Part shown: positions 1 through 8,869 of the stretch, one piece after another
How positions within the stretch are numbered: position 1 is the stretch's first letter
How the letters are laid out: the number at the start of each line of letters is the position of its first letter
Source of the DNA: an uncultured Ruminococcus sp.
GTDB lineage: Bacteria > Bacillota > Clostridia > Oscillospirales > Ruminococcaceae
Direction of reading: 5' to 3'
Length of the DNA: 64,000 nucleotides
Assembly (NCBI GenBank): GCA_934435205.1
Contig: CAKSAK010000002.1
Span: 248,001 to 312,000, forward strand
Translations under genes and position numbers: made by a program
Notes under the pieces: generated by a model
What the model was told of the DNA's origin: nothing
Seen by the model: only the letters and a program-made list of their open reading frames with translations
Database searches by the model: none

Positions 1-1
1 C

Positions 2-1891
2 ACCCACTGGTTCCAGCCAATGACAGGTCTTACAGCAGAAAAGCTCGACAGCTTCATCTCACCAACAGAGGACGGTCACGTTATCATGGAGTTCTCAGGC
101 AAGGAGCTTGTTAAGGGCGAGCCTGACGCTTCTTCTTTCCCTTCAGGCGGATTGAGAGCAACATTCGAGGCAAGAGGCTATACAGCTTGGGACCCAACTT
201 CATACGCATTCATTAAGGAAAAAGCACTTTGTATTCCTACTGCTTTCTGTTCATACAATGGCGAAGCACTTGATAAGAAAACTCCGCTTCTCCGTTCAAT
301 GGAAGCTATCAATAAGTCAGCTCTCAGAATTCTGAAGATGTTCGGCTCAGACGCAACAAGAGTTACAGCAAACGTTGGTCCTGAGCAGGAATACTTCCTT
401 GTAGACAGAGAGATGTATGCAAAGAGAGAGGACCTTATCCTTGCAGGCAGATCGCTTTACGGCGCACCTGCTCCAAAGGGTCAGGAACTTGAAGATCACT
501 ATTTCGGTACTATCAAGACAAGAGTTCAGGCTTACATGAAAGATCTTGACGAGCAGCTCTGGAAACTTGGTATCTACGCTAAAACAAAGCATAACGAGGT
601 TGCACCTGCTCAGCACGAGCTTGCTCCTATCTATGGTACAACAAATATTGCGACAGACCACAACCAGCTCACAATGGAGATCATGAAGAGAACGGCTAGA
701 AAGCATGGCTTCAAGTGCCTGCTTCATGAGAAGCCATTCGCTGGCATCAACGGTTCCGGTAAGCATAACAACTGGTCTATCTCAACAAACACAGGTGTAA
801 ACCTTCTCGACCCTGGTAAGACACCTTCTGAGAACGCTCAGTTCCTCCTGTTCCTTACAGCGGTCATCAAGGCTGTAAATGATTATCAGGATATCCTGAG
901 AGCTTCAGTTGCTTCTGCCGGTAACGACCACAGACTTGGCGCTAACGAGGCACCTCCTGCTATTATCTCTATCTTCCTTGGCGACGAGCTTACAGGCGTT
1001 CTCGATGCTATCGTAAACGGCGTTAAGTATGAGGACAAGAGAGTTGAAATGGAGATCGGAGTTGACGTTCTGCCACACTTCCCTAAGGATACAACAGACC
1101 GTAACAGAACTTCACCATTCGCATTCACAGGCAACAAGTTCGAGTTCAGAATGCCTGGTTCAAAGCTTTCAGTAGCAGGTCCTAACACAGTTCTTAACAC
1201 TATCGTTGCTGACGTTCTCGATCAGTTCGCTGACGAGCTTGAAAAGGCAGACAACTTCCAGGACGCTCTTGACGATCTTATCAAGAGAACTATCAAGGAA
1301 AATCAGAACATCATCTTCAACGGCAACGGTTATTCAGACGAGTGGCCTGTTGAAGCTGAAAAGAGAGGACTTCTTAACCTTAAGTCAACTCCTGAGGCTG
1401 TTCCTACATTCCTTGCACAGAAGAATGTTGACGTATTCTCTAAATACGGTGTTTATACAGAAGCTGAGCTTCAGTCAAGAGTTGAGATCCTTCTCGACGA
1501 GTATTGCAAGACGCTCAATATCGAGGCTCTTACAATGATCGACATGGCTAAGAAGGAGATCCTTCCTGCTGCTGCTAAGTATATCAAGGATATCGCAAAG
1601 ACTGCTGAGCTTGCAAAGAGCTGCGGTGCTGAAACTGTATTCGAGGACGAAACAGTTAAGGAGATTTCAGCTCTCGTAACTGAGATGTACAAGGCTCTTG
1701 GTACTCTCGAGGCTGATGTACAGAAGGTTCATCAGATCGAGGACACACAGGAAATGGCAAACTTCTTCCACGATACTATCTTTGCAGATATGGGTGCTCT
1801 CAGAGTTCCGGCTGATAAGATCGAAACACTGGTAGGCAAGGAGTACTGGCCTTATCCAACATACAGCGATCTGCTGTTCTACGTTAAGTAA
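2..1891 (+). CDS. glnN: Glutamine synthetase type III (GSIII), 5'-truncated by window edge
   Basis: ATP-dependent glutamate + ammonia to glutamine; main ammonia-assimilating enzyme in the cytoplasm. The open frame already runs at base 2 (THWFQPMTGLTAEKLDSF), so the start lies left of the window; about 629 residues are visible of a family that usually exceeds 690. GSIII signatures seen: GPEQEYFLVD, KHNEVAPAQHELAPIY, HEKPFAGINGSGKHNNWS, GANEAPPAIISIFLG and TSPFAFTGNKFEFR. The protein lacks the short GSI/GSII layout. It is followed by an Amt-PII gene, so nitrogen supply and assimilation sit together. Family assignment is firm; only the N-terminus is unknown. Confidence 0.97.
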   Translation, partial: THWFQPMTGLTAEKLDSFISPTEDGHVIMEFSGKELVKGEPDASSFPSGGLRATFEARGYTAWDPTSYAFIKEKALCIPTAFCSYNGEALDKKTPLLRSMEAINKSALRILKMFGSDATRVTANVGPEQEYFLVDREMYAKREDLILAGRSLYGAPAPKGQELEDHYFGTIKTRVQAYMKDLDEQLWKLGIYAKTKHNEVAPAQHELAPIYGTTNIATDHNQLTMEIMKRTARKHGFKCLLHEKPFAGINGSGKHNNWSISTNTGVNLLDPGKTPSENAQFLLFLTAVIKAVNDYQDILRASVASAGNDHRLGANEAPPAIISIFLGDELTGVLDAIVNGVKYEDKRVEMEIGVDVLPHFPKDTTDRNRTSPFAFTGNKFEFRMPGSKLSVAGPNTVLNTIVADVLDQFADELEKADNFQDALDDLIKRTIKENQNIIFNGNGYSDEWPVEAEKRGLLNLKSTPEAVPTFLAQKNVDVFSKYGVYTEAELQSRVEILLDEYCKTLNIEALTMIDMAKKEILPAAAKYIKDIAKTAELAKSCGAETVFEDETVKEISALVTEMYKALGTLEADVQKVHQIEDTQEMANFFHDTIFADMGALRVPADKIETLVGKEYWPYPTYSDLLFYVK

Positions 1892-1999
1892 GGGACAATT
1901 CAAATTTTCAATATAACATAGACTTTATAACAAACTAACCACAGATCTACTACTTTGTTCCCCTACAGCCACAATAATATACAGAATGCACAATGAAGT

Positions 2000-2046
2000 G
2001 TATGACAGACCGAGCCGAATGGCTTTGGTCGTCATACGCTTTTTTG
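2000..2046 (+). terminator. Intrinsic terminator or attenuator just before amt
   Basis: Arms GTATGAC and GTCATAC enclose a second stem (GACCGAGCC / GGCTTTGGTC) with a GAAT loop, followed directly by a run of T (2040-2045). It ends only about 20 bases before the amt start codon, and the amt RBS (AGGAGG, about 2054-2059) lies directly behind it. It would end glnN transcripts; if amt transcription starts upstream of it, it would act as an attenuator. I see no clear alternative antiterminator stem. Confidence 0.8.
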
Positions 2047-2066
2047 TATTTTAGGAGGAAAAAGAT

Positions 2067-3839
2067 ATGACAAACACAGTAACAGTATTGGCTGAAAGCA
2101 CAGGCTTCAGTGCCGTCAATACTATATGGGTGCTGTTGGGAGCTGCACTTGTATTCTTTATGCAGGCAGGCTTCGCAATGGTAGAAACGGGCTTCACCCG
2201 TGCGAAAAACGCAGGTAACATAATCATGAAGAACCTGATGGACTTCTGTATCGGAACTCCGCTGTTCTGGCTCTTTGGTTTCGGTATAATGTTTGGCGAC
2301 GGAAAGTTCATCGGAGCTTATAAGGGAATCGCTGATTCTACATATGCATCAGTTGCTCCTGACGGAGTTCCATTCTTTGCTTTCCTTATCTTTCAGACAG
2401 TTTTCTGTGCAACAGCAGCAACTATCGTTTCTGGAGCTATGGCAGAAAGAACAAAGTTCATTTCTTATTGTATCTATTCAGCAGTTATAAGCCTTCTGGT
2501 TTATCCTATCGAGGCTCACTGGATCTGGGGCGGCGGCTGGCTCGCAGACCTCGGCTTCCATGATTTCGCAGGATCAACTTGTGTTCATATGGCAGGCGGC
2601 GTTGCAGCATTCGTTGGCGCAGCTATCCTTGGCCCTCGTATCGGTAAGTATGACAAGAACGGCAAGGCAAAGGCTATCCCAGGTCACTCACTTACACTTG
2701 GCGCACTTGGTTGCTTTATCCTTTGGTTCTGCTGGTTCGGATTCAACGGTGCGTCAACAACTTCTATGGAGGGCGACGCTATCCCACTTGCAGGTAAGGT
2801 TTTCGTAACAACAAACCTTGCAGCAGCAGTTGCAACAATTACAACAATGATCTTCACTTGGATCAAGTATAAGAAGCCTGATGTTTCAATGACACTTAAC
2901 GCTTCACTTGCAGGTCTGGTAGCTATCACAGCTCCATGCGACACAGTTTCACCAGTATCAGCAGCTATAATCGGTATCGTTGCAGGTATCCTCGTAGTTG
3001 TAGGCGTAGAGTTTATAGATCAGGTACTCAAGATAGATGACCCGGTTGGTGCTTGCGGAGTTCATATGCTCAACGGTATGTGGGGTACTATCGCAGTAGG
3101 TCTGTTCTCAGACGGTACTTGCGGTGAAAAGGGACTCTTCACAGGCGGCGGAGCACATCTCCTTGGTATCCAGCTTCTCGGTATGGTATCAGTTATCGCT
3201 TGGGTAGCTATCACAATGACTATCGTATTCCAGATCATCAAGCACACAATTGGTCTTAGAGCTTCCGAGCAGGAAGAGATCCTTGGCCTTGACGTTACAG
3301 AGCATGGTCTTGTATCTTCTTACGCTGACTTTGCACCAGCAATGTCACAGGCAATGCTCAGCTATACAAAGGACGACGCAAAGAGCGTTGTAAAGGTAGA
3401 CAAGTCAACAGAGCCTGTAGTTCCTGTTGAGAAAGCTATCAAGGTAGAATCTTATGCAACAGACGCACCATCTGCTGACGGCACACCTAAGATGACAAAG
3501 GTCGCTATCATCTGCAAGCAGCAGAAGCTCAACGATCTTATCACAGCTTTGGAGGATATCGACGTAACAGGTGTTACAGTAACGAACGTTCTTGGCTGCG
3601 GAATGCAGAAAGGACAGCCTGAGTATTACCGTGGCGCAGTTGTTGAAACAAATCTGCTGCCAAAGGTAAAGGTCGAGGTCGTTATCTGCAAGGTACCAAC
3701 AAGAGCAGTTATCGACGCTGCAAAGGCAGCCCTTTATACAGGTCATATCGGAGACGGAAAGATCTTTGTATACAACATTGAGAATGTTGTAAAGATCAGA
3801 ACGAACGAAGAGGGTTATGACGCACTTCAGGACGATTAA
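2067..3839 (+). CDS. amt: Ammonium transporter fused to a C-terminal PII (GlnK) domain
   Basis: 590 residues. Residues 1 to about 425 are an AmtB/Rh-type channel with about 11 membrane segments (VFFMQAGFAMVETG, IEAHWIWGGGWL, STCVHMAGG, ACGVHMLNGMWG). After a linker of about 45 residues, a complete PII domain runs from about residue 476 (MTKVAIICKQQKLNDL) to the end, with the T-loop GCGMQKGQPEYYRG at about 510-523, including the Tyr pair where uridylylation occurs in classical PII, and the B-loop region TGHIGDGKIFV. PII normally plugs Amt in trans; fusion makes the regulator permanently local. AGGAGG lies 7 bases before the ATG. Natural Amt-PII fusions are known in some anaerobes, so this is rare rather than new. 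Confidence 0.96.
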   Translation: MTNTVTVLAESTGFSAVNTIWVLLGAALVFFMQAGFAMVETGFTRAKNAGNIIMKNLMDFCIGTPLFWLFGFGIMFGDGKFIGAYKGIADSTYASVAPDGVPFFAFLIFQTVFCATAATIVSGAMAERTKFISYCIYSAVISLLVYPIEAHWIWGGGWLADLGFHDFAGSTCVHMAGGVAAFVGAAILGPRIGKYDKNGKAKAIPGHSLTLGALGCFILWFCWFGFNGASTTSMEGDAIPLAGKVFVTTNLAAAVATITTMIFTWIKYKKPDVSMTLNASLAGLVAITAPCDTVSPVSAAIIGIVAGILVVVGVEFIDQVLKIDDPVGACGVHMLNGMWGTIAVGLFSDGTCGEKGLFTGGGAHLLGIQLLGMVSVIAWVAITMTIVFQIIKHTIGLRASEQEEILGLDVTEHGLVSSYADFAPAMSQAMLSYTKDDAKSVVKVDKSTEPVVPVEKAIKVESYATDAPSADGTPKMTKVAIICKQQKLNDLITALEDIDVTGVTVTNVLGCGMQKGQPEYYRGAVVETNLLPKVKVEVVICKVPTRAVIDAAKAALYTGHIGDGKIFVYNIENVVKIRTNEEGYDALQDD

Positions 3840-3900
3840 GCCTTAAAGATGACGGGTGACTACCCAATAAAATTGCCCCCATCCCACTTATAAATTATAG

Positions 3901-3945
3901 CTTGGAACCCGTGGTCGAGTAATTCGGCTGCGGGTTTCAAGTTTT
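3901..3945 (+). terminator. Intrinsic terminator after amt
   Basis: Arms CTTGGAACCCG and CGGGTTTCAAG pair around a 19-base loop, followed by TTTTG. Placed 62 bases after the amt stop codon. Confidence 0.75.
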
Positions 3946-3956
3946 GTGGAGAATTT

Positions 3957-4000
3957 TTTTAGTGAGGAGCGAAGTTAAGTGAGGAGTGAGAAATTGCGTT
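3957..4000 (+). repeat. Degenerate GTGAGGA repeat tract
   Basis: AGTGAGGAGCGAAG and AAGTGAGGAGTGAG resemble the TGAGGAATGAGG tracts that open the long repeats at 16,563 and 20,341. Here only this opening tract is seen; the hairpin part is missing, so it is probably a decayed or partial copy. The rest of 3,840-4,077 holds the two terminators. Confidence 0.5.
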
Positions 4001-4027
4001 GCACCCCAACATAGTTTGTGGAATGCA

Positions 4028-4062
4028 GAAAAAAACAGGACAGCCCTCATGAGCTGCCCTGT
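4028..4062 (-). terminator. Terminator of the hisS-aspS transcript
   Basis: On the minus strand, ACAGGGCAGC and GCTGTCCTGT form the stem around CATGAG, followed by a run of seven T. It lies 15 bases after the aspS stop codon. Confidence 0.85.
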
Positions 4063-4077
4063 TTGCGTTAATGCGAA

Positions 4078-5856
4078 TTATTCTTCTATCTCTGTGGTCT
4101 TGATGTGAAGCTCCTCAAGCTGCTTCTCGTCTACTGTGGACGGACAAGCACTCATAAGCTCGCTGGCGTTCTGTACCTTTGGGAACGCTATTACATCTCT
4201 CAGGCTGTCGGCATTGCAGATTATCATGGAAAGTCTGTCAAGTCCTATGCCCATTCCGCCGTGCGGTGGTGCGGCATAACGATAGGCGTCTACGAGGAAG
4301 CCGAACTTCGCTTCTATCTCTTCGTCTGTCATGCCAAGTGCTTCAAACATCTTCTGCTGAAGCTCAAAGTCTGTTATTCTCATTGAGCCTGATGAAAGCT
4401 CTGTGCCGTTGAGTACAAGATCCCACGCCTTTGCACGGACGTTTGCAGGGTCGGTGTCAAGATAGTCAAGGCACTCCTCCATTGGCATTGTAAATGGGTG
4501 GTGTGCGGCTACCCATGTGTCGTTCTCGTCGTCATACTCAAAGAACGGCATTTCTGTTATCCATACAAAATTGAACTTGCCCTCTGGGATAACGCCAAGA
4601 CGCTTTCCGCAGATAAGTCTGAGTGCGCCCAAAGTTGGAAGAACTACCTTGTTCTTGTCTGCGCAGATAAGTATAAGGTCGCCCTTTTCTGCTCCAACGG
4701 CTGTGTTTATCTTCTCAAGGTCGCCTTCGCCAAGGAACTTTTTGAATGAGCAGTTTGGCTCGTCTGCCCAGCGGATATACGCAAGACCCTTTGCGCCTAT
4801 GCCCTTTGCGTGTTCAACAAGCTTGTCGATCTCTTTTCTTGTGTATGTTGCCGCACCGCCCTTGACGTTTATTGCACGAACTGAGCCGCCTGCTTCGATC
4901 GCTGACTTGAATACAACAAAGTCGATATCCTTAACGGTATCTGTGATATCCTGTATCTCCATACCAAAACGTGTATCAGGCTTGTCAGAGCCATAACGGC
5001 TCATGGCGTCTGCAAATGTAAGTCTTGGCAGTGGGAGCGTTACCTCTACACCTAGTATCTCCTTGAAAAGCTTCTCGATATAGCCCTCGATACAAGCCTG
5101 GATATCCTCCTGATCGACAAATGACATTTCAAGGTCTATCTGTGTGAACTCAGGCTGTCTGTCGGCTCTCAGGTCCTCGTCACGGAAACATCTTGCAAGC
5201 TGGATGTATCTGTCATAGCCAGATATCATAAGGAGCTGTTTGTATATCTGCGGTGACTGCGGAAGTGCATAGAACTTGCCTGCGTGAACTCTTGAAGGAA
5301 CGAGGTAGTCTCTTGCTCCCTCAGGGGTAGACTTCATCATCATAGGTGTTTCTATCTCAAGGAAACCGTTGTCATAGAAATACTCTCTTGTTATCTGAGC
5401 GATCTTATGACGGGTAATGATATTTTTCTGAAGCTTTGGATTTCTAAGGTCAAGGTAGCGGTATTTGAGCTTCAGCTCGTCGTTTACCTTGTCTGAGTTT
5501 GTGACCTCAAATGGTGTTGTTTCAGCCTTTGAGAGTATTCTCAGGTCTGTTACGGCAACTTCTATCTTACCTGTTTTAAGCTTTTCGTTCACGCTCTCAC
5601 GAGGACGTACCATACCCTTTGCCATGAGGACATACTCGCCTTTTACAAGCTGAGCCTTTTCAAAAACGGCTCTGTCTGTTTCATCATTGAATGCAAGCTG
5701 TACAAGTCCAGTTCTGTCACGGAGGTTGATGAAGATAAGGTTGCCCATATCTCTTACTCTGTCGGCAAAGCCGCATACAACAACTTCCTGCTCTGTTTCA
5801 GGCACTTCGCCGCAGTAATGGGTCCTGCGTAAGCCCTTCATTGTATCAAGTTTCAT
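4078..5856 (-). CDS. aspS: Aspartyl-tRNA synthetase, bacterial type
   Basis: Charges tRNA-Asp in the cytoplasm. 592 residues, the usual bacterial length, with the OB-fold anticodon domain at the N-terminus (VVVCGFADRVRDMGNLIFINLRD), class II motif 2 (FRDEDLRADRQPEFTQ), the bacterial-type GAD insertion in the middle, and motif 3 (GMGIGLDRL) near residue 535. Start MKLDTMKGLRRTHYCG matches the family; AAGGAAGTAATGTAAA lies just upstream. Last gene of the minus-strand run beginning at the Asp T-box (9,046-9,275), which fits feedback by uncharged tRNA-Asp. Whether it is non-discriminating cannot be settled by reading. Confidence 0.97.
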   Translation of the reverse strand: MKLDTMKGLRRTHYCGEVPETEQEVVVCGFADRVRDMGNLIFINLRDRTGLVQLAFNDETDRAVFEKAQLVKGEYVLMAKGMVRPRESVNEKLKTGKIEVAVTDLRILSKAETTPFEVTNSDKVNDELKLKYRYLDLRNPKLQKNIITRHKIAQITREYFYDNGFLEIETPMMMKSTPEGARDYLVPSRVHAGKFYALPQSPQIYKQLLMISGYDRYIQLARCFRDEDLRADRQPEFTQIDLEMSFVDQEDIQACIEGYIEKLFKEILGVEVTLPLPRLTFADAMSRYGSDKPDTRFGMEIQDITDTVKDIDFVVFKSAIEAGGSVRAINVKGGAATYTRKEIDKLVEHAKGIGAKGLAYIRWADEPNCSFKKFLGEGDLEKINTAVGAEKGDLILICADKNKVVLPTLGALRLICGKRLGVIPEGKFNFVWITEMPFFEYDDENDTWVAAHHPFTMPMEECLDYLDTDPANVRAKAWDLVLNGTELSSGSMRITDFELQQKMFEALGMTDEEIEAKFGFLVDAYRYAAPPHGGMGIGLDRLSMIICNADSLRDVIAFPKVQNASELMSACPSTVDEKQLEELHIKTTEIEE

Positions 5857-5896
5857 TTTACATTACTTCCTTTTCTTTGGGTTTATATTGATAAAA

Positions 5897-6415
5897 TTAT
5901 TCGTCGCTTTCGTCTGTTTTGCTGACGGCAGGCGGGAAGCTGTCGAGATATGCTCTGACAAACTTCTTCTTGTTGTCCCAGAACATGAGGAACAATCCCA
6001 CGAGCCATATTGCGGCAAAGCATACTGCACCTGTTTTCTCTCCAAGTGCCACAAGCATAAGGGTGAGGAAAAGCACAAGCACCGTCCATATCACGCCCAC
6101 AACATAGGCGTAGACAGGCTTTCTGAACTTGCCGTATATCCTGGAGCCGTTGGGGGTCTTTTCTACCTTTCCATAAAAGCCTGTTGAGCCTCCGTCACGC
6201 TTTTTAGCGGTGTGGTGGAAGATCTGAAAGCTTTCGGCGTCTGTGCGGTAGCCATAAAAAATGGTATCGTCACGGTGGTTCTTCATGAACTTGCTTTGGG
6301 AGAGAATGTTTATGGTGGGTTTATGCTCGATAAGGTCGCCGTCAAGCTTTCTGAGAACTCTTTTGGGCGAAAGTGAGGTCTCTACCTCATAGGTCACGGG
6401 TCTTATTGCAAGCAT
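5897..6415 (-). CDS. Unknown membrane protein between hisS and aspS
   Basis: 172 residues; family not recognised. The first about 115 residues are soluble and beta-rich (FYGYRTDAESFQIFHHTAK, YGKVEKTPNGSRIYGKF). Two adjacent hydrophobic segments follow (YVVGVIWTVLVLFLTLMLVA and AVCFAAIWLVGLFLMFW), then a charged tail ending TDESDE. The start overlaps the stop of the zinc-ribbon gene by one base (TAATG), so the two are probably translationally coupled in the same operon. A long cytoplasmic head with a C-terminal hairpin in the membrane is the likely layout. No function is claimed. Confidence 0.75.
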   Translation of the reverse strand: MLAIRPVTYEVETSLSPKRVLRKLDGDLIEHKPTINILSQSKFMKNHRDDTIFYGYRTDAESFQIFHHTAKKRDGGSTGFYGKVEKTPNGSRIYGKFRKPVYAYVVGVIWTVLVLFLTLMLVALGEKTGAVCFAAIWLVGLFLMFWDNKKKFVRAYLDSFPPAVSKTDESDE

Positions 6416-6729
6416 TATTTATCTTCCTTTTTATCGGGATAATCAGCAGGGTCAAAGACCTTGTCATTTATCTTTATCTGTCCGCCTGTGTGGGTGTTGC
6501 AGAGCATACCATAGATAGTGCCGCATTTTGTACACCTGAACTGGTGGAAAAGCTTTTCGGAAAACCACTTGTTGTCGTTATCCATTATCTTATCAAGAGG
6601 GCAGGTCTGATAGGTCATTTCAACTTCGCCAGCCAGCAGCATTCTTGCAAGAGAACCCACGCAGAGCATATATTCCTGCGGAGTGTGTATTTCTACCAGA
6701 GGTATTTTCTCGCACTGTTCACATCTCAT
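6415..6729 (-). CDS. Small zinc-ribbon-like unknown protein
   Basis: 104 residues; not recognised. Two Cys pairs: CEQCEK at residues 3-8 and CTKCGTIYGMLCN in the second half, so one or two metal knuckles are likely. The middle (EYMLCVGSLARMLLAGEVEMTYQ) looks helical. It lies 3 bases after the hisS stop and runs into the membrane gene by one base, so it is co-transcribed. Binding to nucleic acid is only an inference from the zinc-ribbon look. Confidence 0.75.
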   Translation of the reverse strand: MRCEQCEKIPLVEIHTPQEYMLCVGSLARMLLAGEVEMTYQTCPLDKIMDNDNKWFSEKLFHQFRCTKCGTIYGMLCNTHTGGQIKINDKVFDPADYPDKKEDK

Positions 6730-6732
6730 TGC

Positions 6733-8061
6733 TTAGTTCTCCTTTCCGATAAATTTCTCTATATCGGCGTCGATGTCCTTGAACATATCTGCCATAAGGG
6801 CGTTTGAAAAGTTCTCGGCAATGGTGTTGTCAAGCCTGATATCTGTCTGCTCGCCTGTTGCCATGTTTTTGAGCTTTGCTACGCCTGATTCTATCTCGTT
6901 GTCCCCAAGCACCATAACGAACTTTGCGCCTGTTTTGTTTGCATACTTCATCTGAGCGTTAAGTCCTTTGCCTATAAGGTCATATTCTACAAAACAGCCC
7001 TCTTCTCTAAGCTCGGAGGCTATGCCCATTGCCTTTTTAAGGGCGTCCTCGCCCATTGGTACGATATAAAGGTCGCAGGTCTTTGGCTCCATATAGTCGC
7101 AGCCCTGAGCGTCCATTACCATGAGAAGTCTTTCAAGTCCCAGACCGAAGCCGAGGGCAGGGGTAGGCTTGCCGCCAAGCTGCTCGATAAGACCGTCATA
7201 ACGTCCGCCGCCGCAGACTGTGCCCTGTGCGCCTATCTCATCGGTGATGAACTCGAAAACTGTTCTTGTATAATAGTCAAGACCTCTTACTATCTTAGGG
7301 TTGATGTCAAAGTCGATACCCATTACGGAGAGGTACTCCTGAAGCTTCTCGAAGTGTTCTTTGCAATCGTCGCAGAGATAATCGAGGATAACAGGGGCGT
7401 CTTTGCCAAGCTCCTGACAGTGTTTGTCTTTACAATCAAGTATTCTCATTGGATTTTTGTCAAGTCTGTCCCGACAGGTCTCGCAAAGCTGGTCTTTTCT
7501 TGCGGCAAAATACTCTTTCAGAGCCTTGCGATACTCTGCACGGCAGGTTGGACAGCCTATAGAGTTGATGTTGAGCTTGATGTTTCTGAGTCCTGCTCTG
7601 TCAAGAACGCTTTTTGCAAGTGAAATTACCTCTGCGTCTGCTCTTGGACTTTCAGAGCCGACCATTTCGCAGCCGAACTGGTGGAACTCTCTGAGTCTGC
7701 CCTTTTGTGTGTTCTCGTGTCTGAAACATGAGAGGATATAATAGACCTTCTGCGGCAGACCCTCGTTCATAATGCCGTTTTCAAGGACAGCTCTCATAGT
7801 GCCGGATGTTCCCTCCGGACGGAGTGCGAACTTTGAGTCGCCTGCTGCGGAAACGGAATACATCTCTTTCTGAACAACGTCTGTTGTTTCGCCAACAGAA
7901 CGCACGAACAGACCTGTTTCCTCAAAAGTTGGTACTCTTATTTCTTTGAAGCCGTATATTTCGGCAGCTTCGGAAACTATCTTCTCTACAGTGTGCCACT
8001 TATAGACCTTTGAGGGAACGATGTCCTCTGTGCCTTTTGGCTTTTTAACTATCAATGCCAT
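6733..8061 (-). CDS. hisS: Histidyl-tRNA synthetase
   Basis: 442 residues, class II synthetase charging tRNA-His. Seen: motif 1 region (EIRVPTFEETGLFVRSVGETTD), motif 2 (CFRHENTQKGRLREFHQFG), the histidine-binding motif GLDYYTRTVFEF, motif 3 (ALGFGLGLERLL), and the C-terminal anticodon domain from about residue 330. A Cys-rich insertion (LCETCRDRLDKNP, LCDDCKEHF) is common in Firmicute HisRS. Start MALIVKKPKGTEDI fits, with AAAGGATCG just upstream. hisS and aspS share one transcript in many Firmicutes under a T-box; here two small genes lie between them. Confidence 0.97.
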   Translation of the reverse strand: MALIVKKPKGTEDIVPSKVYKWHTVEKIVSEAAEIYGFKEIRVPTFEETGLFVRSVGETTDVVQKEMYSVSAAGDSKFALRPEGTSGTMRAVLENGIMNEGLPQKVYYILSCFRHENTQKGRLREFHQFGCEMVGSESPRADAEVISLAKSVLDRAGLRNIKLNINSIGCPTCRAEYRKALKEYFAARKDQLCETCRDRLDKNPMRILDCKDKHCQELGKDAPVILDYLCDDCKEHFEKLQEYLSVMGIDFDINPKIVRGLDYYTRTVFEFITDEIGAQGTVCGGGRYDGLIEQLGGKPTPALGFGLGLERLLMVMDAQGCDYMEPKTCDLYIVPMGEDALKKAMGIASELREEGCFVEYDLIGKGLNAQMKYANKTGAKFVMVLGDNEIESGVAKLKNMATGEQTDIRLDNTIAENFSNALMADMFKDIDADIEKFIGKEN

Positions 8062-8149
8062 ATAATAACGATCCTTTCTGTATTTTGTCTTGATTTTTGA
8101 ATAACGATATCGTTTAAAGTACTGTGATATCGGGACGTTGCCTAGGAAC

Positions 8150-8173
8150 GGACGAACGCTGTTCGCCCCTACA
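8150..8173. repeat. Short palindromic repeat ending CCCCTACA
   Basis: GGACGAACGCTGTTCGCC is a near-palindrome (GGACGAACGC / TGTTCGCC) followed by CCTACA. Near-identical units occur at 20,779 and 45,024. It sits between the DUF218 gene and hisS, so it is probably transcribed within the operon. Confidence 0.7.
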
Positions 8174-8205
8174 TCAAATTGACATAACGCTTTAACGACA
8201 ACGTT

Positions 8206-8799
8206 TCAAATTTCAAAATCGTCAATAAAACCTTTTTTTATATAATAACCGAATTTAAGGCATTCGTCAAGTGCTGTTGTGCTGCCTTTTTCGGTCATTG
8301 ACCAATTATTTCGCTGTGTACTGCCACGGCTGGCGGGGCAGGGAATGATTTTCTGTGTGAAAAAATGCTCCGCAAGCTTTTTTGCACGGCGCATATGATA
8401 TGCGGTGGTGACTAATATAATGCTTTTGCAGTTTGGGAAATTCTCTTTAACAAGCTTGGCTGAGTTTCGTAGATTTTCCACTGTGTCAAGGGAGTGGGTC
8501 TCCACAAGTATGGTGGAGGTCGGTATGCCGCACTTTTCGGCGGACATGAGCATGGCTTTATATTCTGCCATGTCACCAAGGGAAGTCTTTTGCACCTTTC
8601 CTCCGCAGAATATGAGATGTGGGGCTTTTCTCTCCTGAAAAAGCTTTGCCGCAAGTGGAACACGATAGTCGCAGGCTTTGCGGCTGCCAAGAACTATTAT
8701 AACATCGGCAGTTTCGCCTTTATAGTCAAGACCCTCGAAAAGAAGCTTGTCTACTATTTCGGGAGTTATGTTTTCTTTTGTAAGCTGGCTGGCTTTCAT
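8206..8799 (-). CDS. DUF218 (YdcF/SanA-type) protein
   Basis: 197 residues. Matches the DUF218 fold: ADVIIVLGSRKACDYRVPLAAKLF at the start of the domain, the LIFCGGK segment, an acidic SLDTVENLRNSAKL helix, and ILVTTAYHMRRAKKLAEH. Unlike SanA it has no N-terminal membrane anchor, so it should be cytoplasmic. DUF218 proteins have been tied to envelope integrity and to nucleotide binding, but the substrate is unknown. It is the first gene behind the Asp T-box, with about 250 bases between. Function in the hisS-aspS unit is unknown. Confidence 0.8.
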   Translation of the reverse strand: MKASQLTKENITPEIVDKLLFEGLDYKGETADVIIVLGSRKACDYRVPLAAKLFQERKAPHLIFCGGKVQKTSLGDMAEYKAMLMSAEKCGIPTSTILVETHSLDTVENLRNSAKLVKENFPNCKSIILVTTAYHMRRAKKLAEHFFTQKIIPCPASRGSTQRNNWSMTEKGSTTALDECLKFGYYIKKGFIDDFEI

Positions 8800-8869
8800 G
8801 GACGTACCGCCTTTGTTTTTTGGTGTGCTGATTTAGAGATACGAGAGTGAGTGGGGTAGCGAAAAAACT

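Noticed and set aside
347..766. 139-residue open frame antisense to glnN
   Set aside because: Shadow of a strongly biased coding region; no RBS and no family likeness. The same holds for the many antisense frames across the ribosomal genes.
2000..2046. ANTAR-target hairpin before amt
   Set aside because: The tip loop is GAAT, not a hexaloop with A at position 1 and G at position 4, and no paired second hexaloop was found.
5888..6187. Plus-strand frame of 99 residues opposite the 172-residue membrane gene
   Set aside because: No RBS, and the minus-strand gene is better placed, coupled and ends cleanly in the operon.
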